NCBI GenBank assembly: GCA_028564925.1
Contig: CM053028.1
Coordinates: forward strand, 366,959,012-367,023,011
From: Lithobates sylvaticus
Lineage: Eukaryota > Chordata > Amphibia > Anura > Ranidae
DNA length: 64,000 bases
Direction: 5' to 3'
Part shown: positions 43,581 through 56,909 of the stretch, piece after piece
How the letters are laid out: each line of letters begins with the position of its first letter
How positions within the stretch are numbered: position 1 is the stretch's first letter
Position numbers and translations under genes: made by a program
Notes under the pieces: model-generated
Told to the model about the DNA's origin: nothing
Databases searched by the model: none
What the model saw: only the letters and a program-made list of their open reading frames with translations

Positions 43581-45491
43581 AATGTAAGAAAACTAAATAA
43601 TACATGCTTTCTTGGTTTCGACTATTTTTCTGCTAGCCCATAACAGTTGAAAAGACTCTGTAAAGCAAGACAGCAGTGTCGTAGAACAGATATACATAAT
43701 GTAGAAGTGACTTTTACTTGTAAATTCACACTGCATTTGCCAAGTAAGCATCAGCGGAAAATCACTGGTTTGATCACCTTCTTAACCCCACATTCCCATC
43801 ACAGAGAGCCACACGGAGTCAGGAGCTCTTTAACGCAATGCTCTGTGCCTGGATTCTGCTGATAATTATTCAAAATGTCTATCCACACAATAAATATATC
43901 AATATATAAAACAAGAATCCAGGCACTGACAGGCTTGGCAGACATTACCAAGTGGGTAAACCCTTTTTTCTTTTTTAGTAACAGATTACCTTTAACGTTG
44001 ACTTTTTAATAGTATTTTAAACTCAGGAGGGTACCAGTAAGTATCATGATCCCCAATACAGAATCCAAGAACAATACATAAAAAACACCTTTTCCGATAC
44101 TGCTATAATAAGCATAATGTGTCATAAAATTCATAGGTTTATTACATATCAATAATACATCAATTACACAAAGGTTCAGATCTTCAAGTGGTCGGGTTGT
44201 ATCTTGACACATTTCATATGCAGATATTGCCACTTACTCAGGAAATTGAGAGGGTATATATCTATGAACGGATAGATAAAGTTACACAAATGTGCAAAGC
44301 ATTGAAATCATAATTGTCATCAGCAGCTACAAGTGAATTACAGTTCTATAATATAATGATAGGATAGAGCCAGTCACATGAAAATCTAGTGATTTCTGCC
44401 AACCATCCGGAGCCAACCACCAAAGCCTCAAGACATAAAAGAATGGCTATACGATCATTCCTTTAATATTGGAAATTATTCAAAACATGTTTACTTGAAG
44501 AAATATTCCAGACACATACACTTGCTCCGACATATCTTTTGCACTTGAAATAGTTTTTGACAATTGGGGATTGATGTCTCTTACGATAGGACGTTTTTTC
44601 TACTATTTGCTGTAGAACATATGCCTTGTGTTCTTTGCCATTCTCATATGACAGCTGCAATCTGAAGTACCTGATAAAGGAAGCTCACTTACAAAAATAA
44701 AAACATGCTCAAAGACTGCTGCGGCAACACACAGGCACCTGCACCACGATATGTGTCTGTTAACACACTTCCTCCTACTTTGGAGAAAGAAAACAAAATA
44801 GTGTTTATGGGCAAAACACGTGGGCATGAGCTTTGAAGGTTACAGAAAATGTTTTCAGCATGGAGATGGAGGGATTAGGGCTACCGTTGTTTTGGTCCTG
44901 GCCCCTCTGCTTTCACTCTTGTAAGCGCTTTAAGGATTCAGATTTGGAAAACATCGGAAATGTGTTTTATGCAACATGATGCAGGTGCTAGGTATGTTTG
45001 TGAATGCTTCGGCAGATTTTGGTTCTAGATGGTTTACAAATACTTTTTTTTATTGAACTGTACATAATGAAAAACAAGGGTCCACTTATTTATTCCCCCC
45101 CCACCCCCCCCCCTTCATGTAAACATCTGCCACACAAATAAGAACAAAAAAATGTTACTATATTTACTTTTCCTTTGGCTTTTATTTGGCAGAGGGTAAT
45201 TTTTCCATCCTTCTGATAAAAGCCTAGAGTATCTCTAATCTCTCAAGATGGGGGTGAATATCGTTCAGTCGTTAATTCTGGTCATATGTTGGATTAAATA
45301 TCAAATAAATGGTATGGGAAGCTAGGCACTACCATGGCAGACATGTACCTATACCAAATGAAAAATACAGAATATCACACAATAAAATGGCATTGCCCCT
45401 ATTCACAATTGTCAGTTTCCTTAGGGAAATCCTGTCCTCAATGGGCCAACGTACATGACATACTTTGTCCCATGTTGCTAAGTGTTTTCTA
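43581..45491. other. Unassigned DNA
   Basis: No gene supported. Includes a C run at 45096-45113 and a T-rich start near 45043 that may be the tail of an old retroposon on the minus strand. Confidence 0.45.
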
Positions 45492-45739
45492 AAGCTGGGT
45501 GTATGAGTTTTTTTTTGTTGAACCAACGGGTTGAACAAGAAAAAGTTCCCACATCCACACAATCGATGTGGATGCAGGGATCTTCCCCACCGTCAGAATA
45601 CACCAATCAGTGCTGCAGCCATTGGCTGCAATGGCTCATCAGATGCTGGTTTTCCAGTAGGACCACTCTAACGATCAGCTTCTGTTGAATAGAGAGGGGT
45701 AGACAAGGCTTGAACTTTGATACGTGTATACCCAGCTCT
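45492..45739. mobile_element. MITE with AAGCTGGGTGTAT ends
   Basis: Ends AAGCTGGGTGTAT and TGTATACCCAGCTCT. The interior carries inverted pieces such as CATCCACAC / GTGGATG. Confidence 0.7.
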
Positions 45740-47796
45740 AGTTATGAGATCAGACCTATCCGTCATGCCCCTCCTGCCATTGCTGACCTGACAACAACTT
45801 TGAAGGAGAGGGTTGATTCATAAAATGTAGCTTGTAGTCAGAGCCTTCACTCGGAAATGCTATACCCTGACTACCAAAGTCTGAGGTGTGCCTTGGCCTA
45901 GCTGATCAGTATGCCTAAAAATGTGCATACCCTGAATGTATGAATATGAAGAAATGTATGATGTGTATGAGTATATGTGAAAATTGGAGGAAACGGGTGG
46001 GTGGGAACCCTGAATACGTGCCGACGCAGGATCAGACAGAGGAGGAGGGATAAATACCCCTCAGACTCCTAATACAAATACAATAAAATATAAATGCAGT
46101 GCACTTTGAATTGATAGTTGCACCAGCCTGCGCCAAAAGGACATGATGGCTAGCGATTTGGTCACGTTTCAAAGGGTCACGTTGGCAGTGATGCAACGCG
46201 TCAGGGAAAGAGAGTCGGGTGGCGTCTTCTGTGTTTCGATCGTGGCCGAGATCGGAACTACTATATGTGAAGTGCTGTTTTTTTTAAATATTTGATGTAA
46301 GTGCATTTCTTTTATTAAATTCAAGTTATTTAAATGCTACACTATGGAGTCCTCCCTTTTCTCCTCCTAAAAACATTCTTTGTTGAGACCCCCTGGAATC
46401 TTGAGGATTGATTAGGTGGAGTGTGGAGAGCCCTGGGAGCGGTATCACTGCAGGAGATCTGGAGCAGAGCGGAGTGGATCGCCCAGTGCAGACCTGTCAT
46501 TAAGGCTCATTAAGGCTGGCTTTGCCTTTACAAAGGTGAGAGGCTTCGGGAAACTACTTATTCATGCACACTGGGGATCGGGTGCATGAGTCACTGACCT
46601 GATTGGATGTATTTAAATTCACATTGAAAGGAGAGTGTGGCAATTTATATTTCACAACTGGATTTGCATTGTTTTTTGCACATACTATTGGATGCCTTTA
46701 TATTTTTCTGAAGAACTGTGCATTTATCACTTGATTGGACCTCTTTTTTGGATTTATTTATTACTTTGTATTATTGCTGATTTTTTGCACATTTATTAAT
46801 TGTTGCACATTACTTTTTTTTACACTCTATTTATTTATTTAATTTAATTCATTAATTTAGCTATCGTTATCACATAGTTTTAATATATATTTATTTAAAA
46901 AAAAAATTTTGAGTTTTTCCCTATTTATACACAGCTTTGGCCTTTTTTTTTTGGCTTCTTATCATACAGATTTTTACATCTATTTTTGAAAAAAGTTAGT
47001 TTACATTTTTTTTCTGGTAAATATTTTTCTCAGGCCTTTGCCAATTTTGCACTTTTGTTACCACTTGCACTTTATTGCGATTTTTGCACATATTTTTTGC
47101 ACCACTAGTACACATAAATGTGACTATTATGTATTTAATTCATTAGTTATTTATCTTTAAGAATTTTGATTTATTTCTACCTTGTTAGTGAGTGGGGTCC
47201 TGTGCATTTGGGTTTTTCTCTCTCTGATGTTGCCTGCTATGCCCAATTTGTTGATACCTGTGCATTATTGATACCTCATCAGCTTTACCCTATTTGGTCA
47301 TTTGGAATAAGGATTGAGCAATTCGTTTTCACTTGTCTGATGACCCTAGGATTGGATGCTCACGAATTGTTGTAGCACTGATTGTATTAATCATTGGCTA
47401 TACAATATTGATGAGATAATAACTGTAAAGGACGCTTTTTATTCCTATGGATTTATGTTCTGTGGTACTTCCAAAGGTTGATTTTACTTTGTAGCTTGAT
47501 TTGATCCTCAAGCGCCACAAATTATTTGGGGAGTGAGACATTGTTGCACGGAAGAACCTCTGCCTCAATATTGGTTGTCCTTTATTTTAGCGATTGATTT
47601 TACCTATTTTTAGTTTAATTTAGCGCCGCAGTTTTTTACCATTCCCATAATTTAAGGCCACCATATTGGCCTTCGTATATATACTAGACTGACTATATAA
47701 ATATATCAAATAAACTGCCACTAACTGAATAACCTGCCTGCTTAATCTAACTCAAGCCATCTCTCTGTCCACACCAACAACACTCCACTCGGCCGC
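45740..47796. other. Unassigned repeat-like DNA rich in TTTTGCAC
   Basis: No gene. 46640-47120 has at least six TTTTGCAC/TTGCACATT words on a T-rich background, and 46192-46206 has ACGCGTCAGGGA. Both features recur in the 55.9-56.5 kb segment. Confidence 0.5.
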
Positions 47797-48126
47797 TGTG
47801 TAAGCAGCCTTATATAGTGTGGTGCATGGACTTAGCCCCCCTGAGCCATGATTTGCCAAAGGCACCCTGCCTTTGACCAATTATGGCTCTCTAAACAGAG
47901 CGCGCTGTGATTGGCCAAAGCATGCAGGTCAGGTGCATGCTTTGGCCAATCATCATACAGCAATGCTCTGCGATCTCGTAGTGCATTATGGGGCATTCCA
48001 CGACGCTCAAATTTTCCGTGAACGATTTTACGTGAACGATCCATATGCTCGGTTTGTTTTAGAACAAACGAACACCCGATGTTTAAGTCAAAATTATGTT
48101 CCACTCAAACAGTGGGCTCATCCCTA
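47797..48126 (-). mobile_element. Fragment of the GATGAGCC hAT family
   Basis: The right end GGGCTCATCCCTA matches the terminus of the 11384-14296 element. Moving inwards, GATTGGCCAAAGCATGC and CAATTATGGCTCTC follow in the order of that element's left end, inverted. Only about 330 bases remain. Confidence 0.82.
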
Positions 48127-48754
48127 ATGCCAATGTATATAGAGAATGGTGGGGCATAGCAGGAATAGAGAGTATTTTTCTGTCTATTCTATTGACTGAA
48201 GGGCAGGCTTATTGTTTTCTAAATAGGTGAATGGTAGGTGAGAGGACCACAGAGACTAGGAAAGGCCATTACTCATTCTGCCTTTTGCATCTACAATAAA
48301 AGTCTTCATTGGCAATGGTAAGTTATTTTGTGTTAGATTACCATAAATAATGGCAGCGTTTTGACCTGCACACTTCCACTCTATTTGTGAAAATCATAGG
48401 CACGAGTTGTTTATTAGAACATAGGGATATATACATCAATTTTTTTATGGCTTTTTGTCTTTTATTTAGGTAACATGCAGCTGACAGATTTGCACATTCT
48501 AAAAAAGAACTAGATCGACTTGAACTAATTCACTTGATCATTCTTGGTAACTTGGAGATATCTGGCTAATATATTCTGATTGATTGTAACTTATAATGTG
48601 TTATTTTCAGCACATTATAGACCTAACAAATGAAATTTGTAAATGTGTATTTCGTTTATTATGGTTTATGCACTAGGGTTAATCTTGTCGTGGCTTTATA
48701 TTCATACTTACATGTATATGGTATCTTGGAAAACAATAAAGATATATTTGTCTC
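48127..48754. other. Unassigned DNA
   Basis: No gene or repeat seen. Confidence 0.45.
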
Positions 48755-48757
48755 TAA

Positions 48758-49057
48758 GGCTCCATGCACACTGGCTTAAAAAATGTTGCTTCTACAGGAG
48801 CTTTGTGTTCTGCCTGTAGAAGCAGCTCAATGTTATCCTATGTGTCCATGCACATTAGGACATTAAGAGGCATATTTTGAGTTTAACATTTACAGGCAGA
48901 AAAACCTTCTGGTTCACGTTTCTGATTGGAACTTGGAGGCAGAAAAAACGTAAAACTCTTCTAAACTCGTCTAAACTTTGTACAAAAAATGCTCCATATG
49001 ATCGTTTTTTAGTCCTGAGAGAACAGACGTGTTTTTAAGCCCAGTGTACATGGAGCC
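48758..49057. mobile_element. Harbinger-like MITE, GGCTCCATGCACACTGG ends
   Basis: Ends GGCTCCATGCACACTGG and CCAGTGTACATGGAGCC with perfect 3-bp duplications TAA at 48755-48757 and 49058-49060. 300 bases, non-coding. Confidence 0.9.
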
Positions 49058-49060
49058 TAA

Positions 49061-49990
49061 TAGTGGCTTAAAAAATAAGGTCAGATACACCATCGACATT
49101 TGGTGCTACTTTTTCTCTGACACCATGTAGTGTTCTCTGTCCAAATAGTGATACCATATATTCTACTGTACTCAAGATTGTAGCATCTCATTACAGGTTT
49201 AGAATTGCGTTTTTGGGTTTGGATCCTATGTAGCTAGGGTAATAAATAGACTTTGGAATAGTGGTATGAAGAAACTTTAGTGTAGTCTTTACAGCAGAAT
49301 AGAGAGGGCACGTAACAAACATGAGCACAATGTGATAAACTAACAGGTTGTAGCTCCTGCAATCTCTACTGATAAGAATTCTGCCCAATACTTGACCTTG
49401 AAGGAGAAGGATTTCTCATGTATGAAGTAGTGGTAATCCAGCCATGACAAGCTAAAAAAATAGGCAATTCTTAGCAGAAAGGAGATGGAGCTTTGCAAGA
49501 AAAAATATCTGAAACCTTTATGAAATAATAAGCAACATTACATTTGTGTATGGGAAGTACCTGGGGTGTACAATGGTGGTCACATGGGCTGTACTATTTG
49601 CAGTAGTTAAAGTAGTAAAACTCTGGAACAGACCCAACCCTTTCATACAGGATCCTCAAAGTGGCAGTTCAGTGGCAGTTATGTAAAAAAGTATTTTGAC
49701 ATGTACAGGCAACAACTGAACTGTTCATCTGTAGGGCATTGAAGACAACACCAGATATCCAAAAGGGTATCTAATGAAAGTATTTCTTATGTAGATTGAA
49801 AGTTGTAGCCAACAATCAAAGTTCACTTTCGATAACGACTCCAAAATTCTGAGTCTTTTACTGAATGGTTGTCAAACATGTCACAGTGTGCCCTACAATC
49901 CCTACTAAACAAGAAAACATATGGGTCTGGTGCTGGATGGATTTATAATAAAGCCAATGTTCACCTGTCTGAATTAAAGATCATTGCCTC
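49061..49990. other. Unassigned DNA
   Basis: No gene. Confidence 0.45.
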
Positions 49991-49993
49991 TTA

Positions 49994-50228
49994 GGCCCGG
50001 TTCACACTGCCGCCACTTCCACATGACTTTGAAGTCGACATCCCATCGTGACTTTGGCGCGACTTGCATACGACTTTAGTTGGACAAAAAGTAGTGCCGG
50101 AACCTTTACTAATTCGGAGCGACTCAAATCGATCCTATTAGAATGGTTCCATTGCACTTAATGGGGTGCGACTTGTAATGCGCCATATGCTCTCAGTCGG
50201 AGCCCCTGTTGCACCAGTGTGAACTGCC
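49994..50228. mobile_element. Harbinger-like MITE, GGCCCGGTTCACACTG ends
   Basis: Ends GGCCCGGTTCACACTG and CAGTGTGAACTGCC with perfect TTA duplications at 49991-49993 and 50229-50231. Interior GCGACTT/AAGTCG words like those in 36100-36358. Confidence 0.9.
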
Positions 50229-50231
50229 TTA

Positions 50232-53117
50232 GCAGTTCTCAGTTGTTCATGGCACATGTGCCCTCCTAGGCTACAAGTGCAAATTTAGAAGTGAGTAACA
50301 GGTAGAAAAATATATTTAAGTAATTAAATTGATACCTAAACTGTGACTGGTTTATAACATGAAATAACAAAAATCATGGCGTTGCCTTGCTATTCTTTCA
50401 AAGATAAATAATGTGGAGTAACTGATATATAAATGCTAAAATAAAGTAAAAGTTTTTCTACTGCCAGCTGTACAATAAAAGCTAATGTGACTTCTTACTA
50501 TGACATTTTGACATAATTTCAAAATAAAAGAAAGAACTGACTCTGTAATACAGAAAAACAGTTTGTGCCAATAACAGAGTTCAGGGACATACGTAGGGCC
50601 AAATCTTCACATAAAATGTTCTGGAAATATCATTTTATCACAAAGCTTTCAAAGAAGTCTGAAAAAAATTACTTTGAGAACATTTATCATTCATAGCATT
50701 ACATCAGTACAGATGCCACTGATCTAAGCTATGTTGCTGTAGTTCTGACTACAGTTTGTAAGCAGGCTGCTAGAATTTCCAGTATGTGTTATAGAGGGTA
50801 GCAGAGCTCCATACACAGTAGTGTTATGAATCCCTATTTCACAAGTGGGAGATAATCCTGCTGTTACTAGATACATGCCAGACTATATTTCAGAAATCTA
50901 AGAATCACAACTCAAGTTTCATGGGAGTAATTAGGCTGGCCTATAGCTAATTATCCATACACATTACAAGGATGATTGATTGACATTTACTAGACTGATG
51001 AAGGTTGTAATTTATTAATTAAATGTCTAATTATATACATATCCTTTATATCAAAAGGATAATGTTTTGATTGAAGTTAAATATATTATGATACAGTGTT
51101 TTTTCTACATTTAAAAGATTAATTTGCATATCTGTTTCTAGACTGATCCTTGCTGATCTTTTTTGAAGCTGGGTCAGTTAAGGCTTGCCTATATGATTCT
51201 CTCTCGAAAACATTGCACCTGCTGGCAGCTAAGCATTTGTTTGGCTTGTGGGAGCCTTCCCGTTCCCATATAGTATATAACTCAATTTTTTTAAAGTGTG
51301 TAAGGTAGTTGCATTGGGATTAATGGTTACGTGAGCAACCCAAATAACATATTTGAAGGGACTGTCTACTTTGTTTCATACACTTTGGAAAACCTTGGAC
51401 TTTGATACACCAGGTCTGCTTCATTTTAATTTTTTCAATAATTTACTTTACAGCTATAATCTTCTTCTTCTTTTTTTTTCCTTTAGTCTTTGCAAACATC
51501 AGAATCTTCTCCAGTGAGCTCTGCCTTTGCATCTGTGAACAATATGTCTGTCCTTCCATTAAGTAGACATTTTCTTGAATGTTGGCCAATTTTATATAGT
51601 TTTTTTATATTCATGATGCTCAGCTGCAACACCACAAATCAAAAGTGTTGCTTTTGATTAAATCATGGCAGATAGTTAGAACTCTTAATTGTGTGTTTGA
51701 TATTGGAGTAAATATACAGCTGTATTATCTAATTGCTAATACCAGAAAAACAGAATTTGAGAGGTTTGTATGGCCTTATTGCTGACTAATTTGACTGTCA
51801 ATTACCCAAGACAACAAGCTTCCAATTTTCAGCAGTCAGGTCAAGAAAGCTACATTGCCTTTACTAACTATATGTTACTGTACTTTTCACATATTACTTT
51901 GCCTTACTAAAAGATCCCAAAGTGCATTTTGTTTGACAGAAACCGATAAGAATGCCAGTTCATCGATTGGGCAATGTTCTGATTTGCATTCTGAGCCTTA
52001 AATTCAAAGAAGAGTCATACCTTCAAATAGCACAAATCTATGTAGATTTAATCTAATCTAATCATCACATTTTGTGATACATGTGATATATGTAAAGCAA
52101 AATCGTAATAGTTATAGCTACTCATGGGTTTCTGAAAGGGCATTCAAAAGCTGCTGAATTTAAAATTGCACAAATTATATTATTCATGATTAAATCATGT
52201 CATTCGGTAAAGCTCAAACAGTATGCCATAAAAGCTGTGACAATAGAGCCAACTGCTGTATAATAGACCGAATGCTGCTTATCATAATAATCACATAAAA
52301 TACTTACAGGAACTGACATCAACTTACCGTGGGTGTCCTAAATGTGAAAGAAATGTAGCCACACTGGAATTAAAAGACTTAGTGAAATAGTCCCATTTAC
52401 TGCGTATGCCTTCCTGGAATAGAAATGTACTTCATATACTTGAAATCCAAGATATTCTTAATATTGTATTGGAATAAAATAGGGCGGCAACAACCCATTA
52501 AAACAATCAATTACCTTTTCTGTACAAATAAATATATAAATAAATCATTTTTAATGTACACTTATAGATAAATTGTGTCATCTAACAGGTTTCTAAAATG
52601 TTATTATAAAGAAATCTAAAATGTGTTCCTGCATATGACTGCTCAACCACCTCAGCAAATCAAAGCTGAGAATTGCTGAACCAGGAAAAAAGGTAAATTT
52701 CTAGACACAGTGGGAGCTTTCTCTGCTCTCTACAAACAGTACTGTCAGTAAGTAGTTTACTGGAGGTAGTGGGCACGGGTACACAGGGCTTGATGAAATT
52801 AGCTTAATCTCCAGGCTGTGAATGCATCGATATTTAGCAGGGATGTCTCTCTCATATTTATCAAAAGAGCACTAGCATGAAAGATTAATGAAACCTGCCT
52901 TTACTAAACCTTCTTTCCTACAAAAGCTTTAAATTCAATGCTGATCCGCAAGCAGTATAAGGATAAGTAGCTGAACTTTGTTTAACACTCATATACAGTT
53001 AGTTTGTTCTGGGACTGTAAGCAAAATATTATGAAGTTAAACACAGCCAGGAACCTAGCATTTTTAGAAAGGAGTCTGAACTGGCAGAACACTCACTTCT
53101 CTCATTGCACAACCACT
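50232..53117. other. Longest repeat-poor stretch; candidate host DNA
   Basis: No transposon termini over 2.9 kb. AT-rich, with homeodomain- and MEIS-like words (CTGTCAATTA at 51795-51804, CTAATTGCTAAT near 51729). A good polypyrimidine acceptor ends at 51486 and a GTGAGC donor starts at 51514, bounding 27 bases. No long frame. Likely intronic or intergenic host sequence. Confidence 0.45.
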
Positions 53118-53800
53118 TTAACCACTTGCCGCCTGCCCACAGTTCTTTTACTGTGGAGGGGTGGCACGGTTGGCTCAGCAATGTAAATATATATTGCCTG
53201 ACAAATGCGCACTGGCACGCTCCCTGTGGTGTGCAGCGCAACACTTCAGTAACTGATATGTCCACAGGACACAGCGTATTATCGATCCTGTTACCCCGCT
53301 GCATTGAGTGGCTGCCGATCATGAAAACGATTTGTCAAAAAAGCTGTTAAGAATGAATTTCATTCATAACAGCTGTGATTGGCCCACAGCTATCACATGG
53401 TACCTGGGTCAATCACAGCATCTGGCCTGTACCATGTGTTTAGCTGTAGACAATCACATCATGTCAACAATAAGCCCAGCTGTAACCCATTCATGACAGT
53501 CCAAACATTTGCTGTCACAGTTATAATCACAGTAGCAGCAATCACCCCCCCCCCCCCAAGAGTAGTACAGTGTCACTATGGTGAAAGTATGTAAAAAAAT
53601 TAAGTAAAGAAATGTTATAAAAAGAAAGACATTTTTAAAAATGTGAAAACATTTTTAAAAATTATTTATTTATTTTTATTTTTTGCATACTGTGACCAGT
53701 CAGTATCCCTGATCACCGCCACACCAGTCATATTATGATGATGTATGCAGGAAGGGTCCCCCAATATGATGGGATTAAATCAAAGTAGAACAGTAAAGTA

Positions 53801-55395
53801 AATTTTAAGATTAACCTGGCGAAATCTTCCATTCTGAACATTAATATGAACAGAGTGGAAAAACAAGACCTGATGAAGGAGTATAACTTCATGTGGAAGA
53901 AACAAATTAAATACCTCGGCATAGAGTTGACGAACACTATAGGGAAAATGTACAAGGCTAATTATTTACCTTTATTAGACGAAGTAAGAAAGAAATGCCA
54001 GGAGTTTAAAACTAGACCAATATCGTGGCTAGGCTGCATTAATGCAGTCAAAATGATGATACTCCCGCTGATCACCTACAAACTACAGATGATCCCAATA
54101 TCCCTACCAGAACAGTATTTGAGGAAAATAAAAACCATTATTATGAATTACATTTGGCAACAGAAGTCACACAGAATCTCAATTCAAACCTTAAAATTAG
54201 ATAAAAGTAAGGGGGGCTTGGCAGTACCCGACATTGTTAATTATTATTATGCAACAGCCTTACTAAGAATTCCAGAATGGGGGAGGGCACACAGCGAAAA
54301 GAGATGGGTAAGTTTAGAGGAAGCACTGAGTGAAACACAGCTGGGGAAAATTATTTGGAATCCTCCTAAGTTTAGAAAATTGGTGAGAAAAAACACATGC
54401 GATCACAAAGAACACATTAAAAGTTTGGGACAAAATGCACAAAAACTTCAAAATAAAATTTAACTCACCATTAATTGCACTAAAAGAAAACTACCTGTTC
54501 CCCCCGGGGAGTAAGGATCTGGGAGGGGAATGGATAAGAGATGATAATGCACAGCTAGGAGACTTAATTAGCAAAGGAAAAATATTGACCATTCAGGAGT
54601 TACAGAAGAAGAATGACTTGTTCACGGTGGACGGATGGTGGTACCTCTAGTTACGTCATTTAGTGGGTTCGATGCCCCCCTATGAGGGGACGGGGGGACC
54701 TCACGGTGATGGAACGTATCTTCACGGCGGAGAATACTAAGAAAATGATCACAAAAATCTATAAATTCCTGCTGTCGAGGGACGGACAGGAGGTACCGCC
54801 CTTCGTCAAAAAATGGGGAAGGGAATTGGGCACACCTCACACGGGGGCAATTAAGAAAATTTTCCAACTTACACATAGTTCGGCTGTTGATGTTAAAACT
54901 GCAGAGATCAACTATAAGTGCCTCTCTGGCTGGTACTTGACCCCGGACAAGCTAAACAAATTCCAGCCAGGAGTGTCCGCTAACTGTTGGCGAGGTTGCC
55001 AAGAGAGGGGAACTATGGGTCACCTATGGTGGGACTGTCCAAAAATTAAAAAATTTTGGAAGTCTATCCTGAAATTTATTGAGGAGATCTCTAAGGTCGT
55101 GGTAAAAGAGGACCCCTGGGAAGTGCTGTTACACGATACATCGGTAGGGTCCAGGCAATACAGGAGATCACTGGTTCCGCATTTGCTAAATGCAGCGAAG
55201 CGAGTGATACCCAGGAGATGGAGGGACCCTGAGTGCCCACCTCTCTGGGAATGGGTAGATGTGGTAGAGGGTATTTATACCATGGAGTGCCTTGCCAATA
55301 GTGTGACGGAGGAAGGAGAGGATATGAAAACTAAATGGGAGGGATGGAGAAGGTTTAAGAGGTCCTGGAGCTATGTTGAAGCGCTAAGGAAATAG
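53801..55395 (+). pseudogene. LINE ORF2 C-terminal half
   Basis: The first block (53804-54463) starts just after the FADD motif: KINLAKSSILNINMNRVEK, KYLGIELT, the SWLGCINAVKM and GGLAVPDIVNYYYA thumb motifs. A second block in another frame (54435-54650) ends near WWYL. The third (54682-55395) carries the knuckle CWRGCQERGTMGHLWWDCPK with KKFWKSIL after it, and ends AARKVIP-like (NAAKRVIPRRW) and RRFKRSWSYVEALRK. Two frame changes break it, otherwise few stops. It is clearly different in sequence from the open LINE at 1-2799, so it is a separate lineage. Confidence 0.9.
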
Positions 55396-55745
55396 TGAGA
55401 GAGAGACATACGACTATAAACAGACACAAATGAAAAACGCACAATCATTCTTTGAGCATTCGCAGGAGCGACCCCAGCGGCGGGGGGAGGATGGGGGGAT
55501 ATGGGGTGCGGATAAGACTCAAGAGTACTACTAGAAACGGAGAGAGCTGGTGAGGCACCAATTAGTAAGCCCTTCTAATTAGTTCCATAAAAGGAATAAA
55601 TATGCATGAGAAATTTTTGAGTGTTAAAAAAAAAAAAAAAAAAGAGAGAAAAATTTCCACAATGATGCGAAGACATAATTAGGGACAAAAACTGAGGGCG
55701 CTTCTGATATGGTCCCAATAAGTTCTTTCTGAGGTGGAAAAAAAA
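55396..55745 (+). other. LINE 3' UTR
   Basis: G/A-rich sequence after the ORF2 stop with an internal A run near 55626-55643 and a final A run ahead of the target duplication. Confidence 0.75.
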
Positions 55746-55768
55746 AAATCAAAGTAGAACAGTAAAGT

Positions 55769-56909
55769 CATGTATAGACAAGAATATATGAAAAAAAAAT
55801 ATTACAATTTTAAAACTGACATACAACAAGAAAGGACTGGTGTGCAGTTTAAAAAGGACCATAGATACACAACAAAAATGCATATATTGGCATGATGGTA
55901 TGATGGTATTGGAATATTACAGCTGGATGAAAGCTGCTACAAAGTGTGGAACCCCGACGCGTTTCGAAATAAAGATTTCCTTCTTCAGGGAGTTAATAGA
56001 AAAGAGCAAGGTGATTGTTCTATAAACAGAGACAATATACATCCTCAAAATAGTATATATATGTTTATATATATTGAAAACATTTCTTTGTAATTTTGTA
56101 TTACAATATATATGCAATACACTTACATGGTGTATCGACACAATTGAATAAGGCATTTCCCTTTGCCTATAAGGTAAGAGCATTGAGAGCTCAAAATTGG
56201 ATTGCTACCTCATACCTGATTACTGTGAACGTGTCACCTAAGAATATATACTTGTTGGACATTTTTTATAGGGCACCAATTTTTTGCATATGTTGGACAT
56301 TTCCATTATTGCACTCATTTTTTGCATTGGAGTATTTTTTTGCATTTTTGCACAACTTTTTGCACGATTTTATTTGTACCCAGGATTTGCACTTTACATG
56401 CTTATTGGCACTTTATATATACAGTGGTCAGCACTACATATATTTATTGTGTACCTAGCATTTATATATTTTATTTGTTATTTTTGAACCTTATTCACTT
56501 TATATATTGCACATTTATTTATTGCTGAAATATTAGATATATGGTTCCGTTATTTATCATTTATTAACCATGTGTTGTTAGATGACTTTTGTCACTTTTG
56601 TGTTGTTATGCGCATAGTCACCTACATTTTTGTACACTTTTAATACACTTACATGTCTTAAGATGGTACAAGCCGTGACTACACCAGTCAACACAGATTT
56701 AAAAGCCAAAATGTGTCATCCATCACACCACCAGGAGAACTTGCATGTTGCCAGAGAGATCCAGATAGAGAGAGGCCAAATACAGGTACCAATATAGGAT
56801 GGCAACGAGCGGCAAGGAAATTAACCAAAACTGGTATAATATATAAAAAAAAAAGAAGAAAAACAAACAAAAATATATAATCCCATTATATTGGGGGACC
56901 CTTCCTGCA
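55769..56909. other. Interior of the composite insert
   Basis: Contains ACGCGTTTCGAAAT...CTTCTTCAGGG (55957-55990) and many TTTTTGCAC words (56284-56520). Short overlapping frames, no domain. Confidence 0.5.

Larger units (their letters stand above)
53777..55768 (+). mobile_element. 5'-truncated L1-type LINE with target duplication
   Basis: A copy beginning inside ORF2 and running through the 3' UTR to an A-rich tail (55739-55748). A ~23-base direct repeat containing CAAAGTAGAACAGTAAAGT borders it at 53777-53799 and 55746-55768, identical on both sides. That is the signature of target-primed reverse transcription with 5' truncation. Confidence 0.93.

Noticed and set aside
46060-47640. Long AT-rich block as a matrix attachment or origin region
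   Set aside because: The TTTTTGCAC words recur in another repeat block, so a dispersed repeat explains it better.
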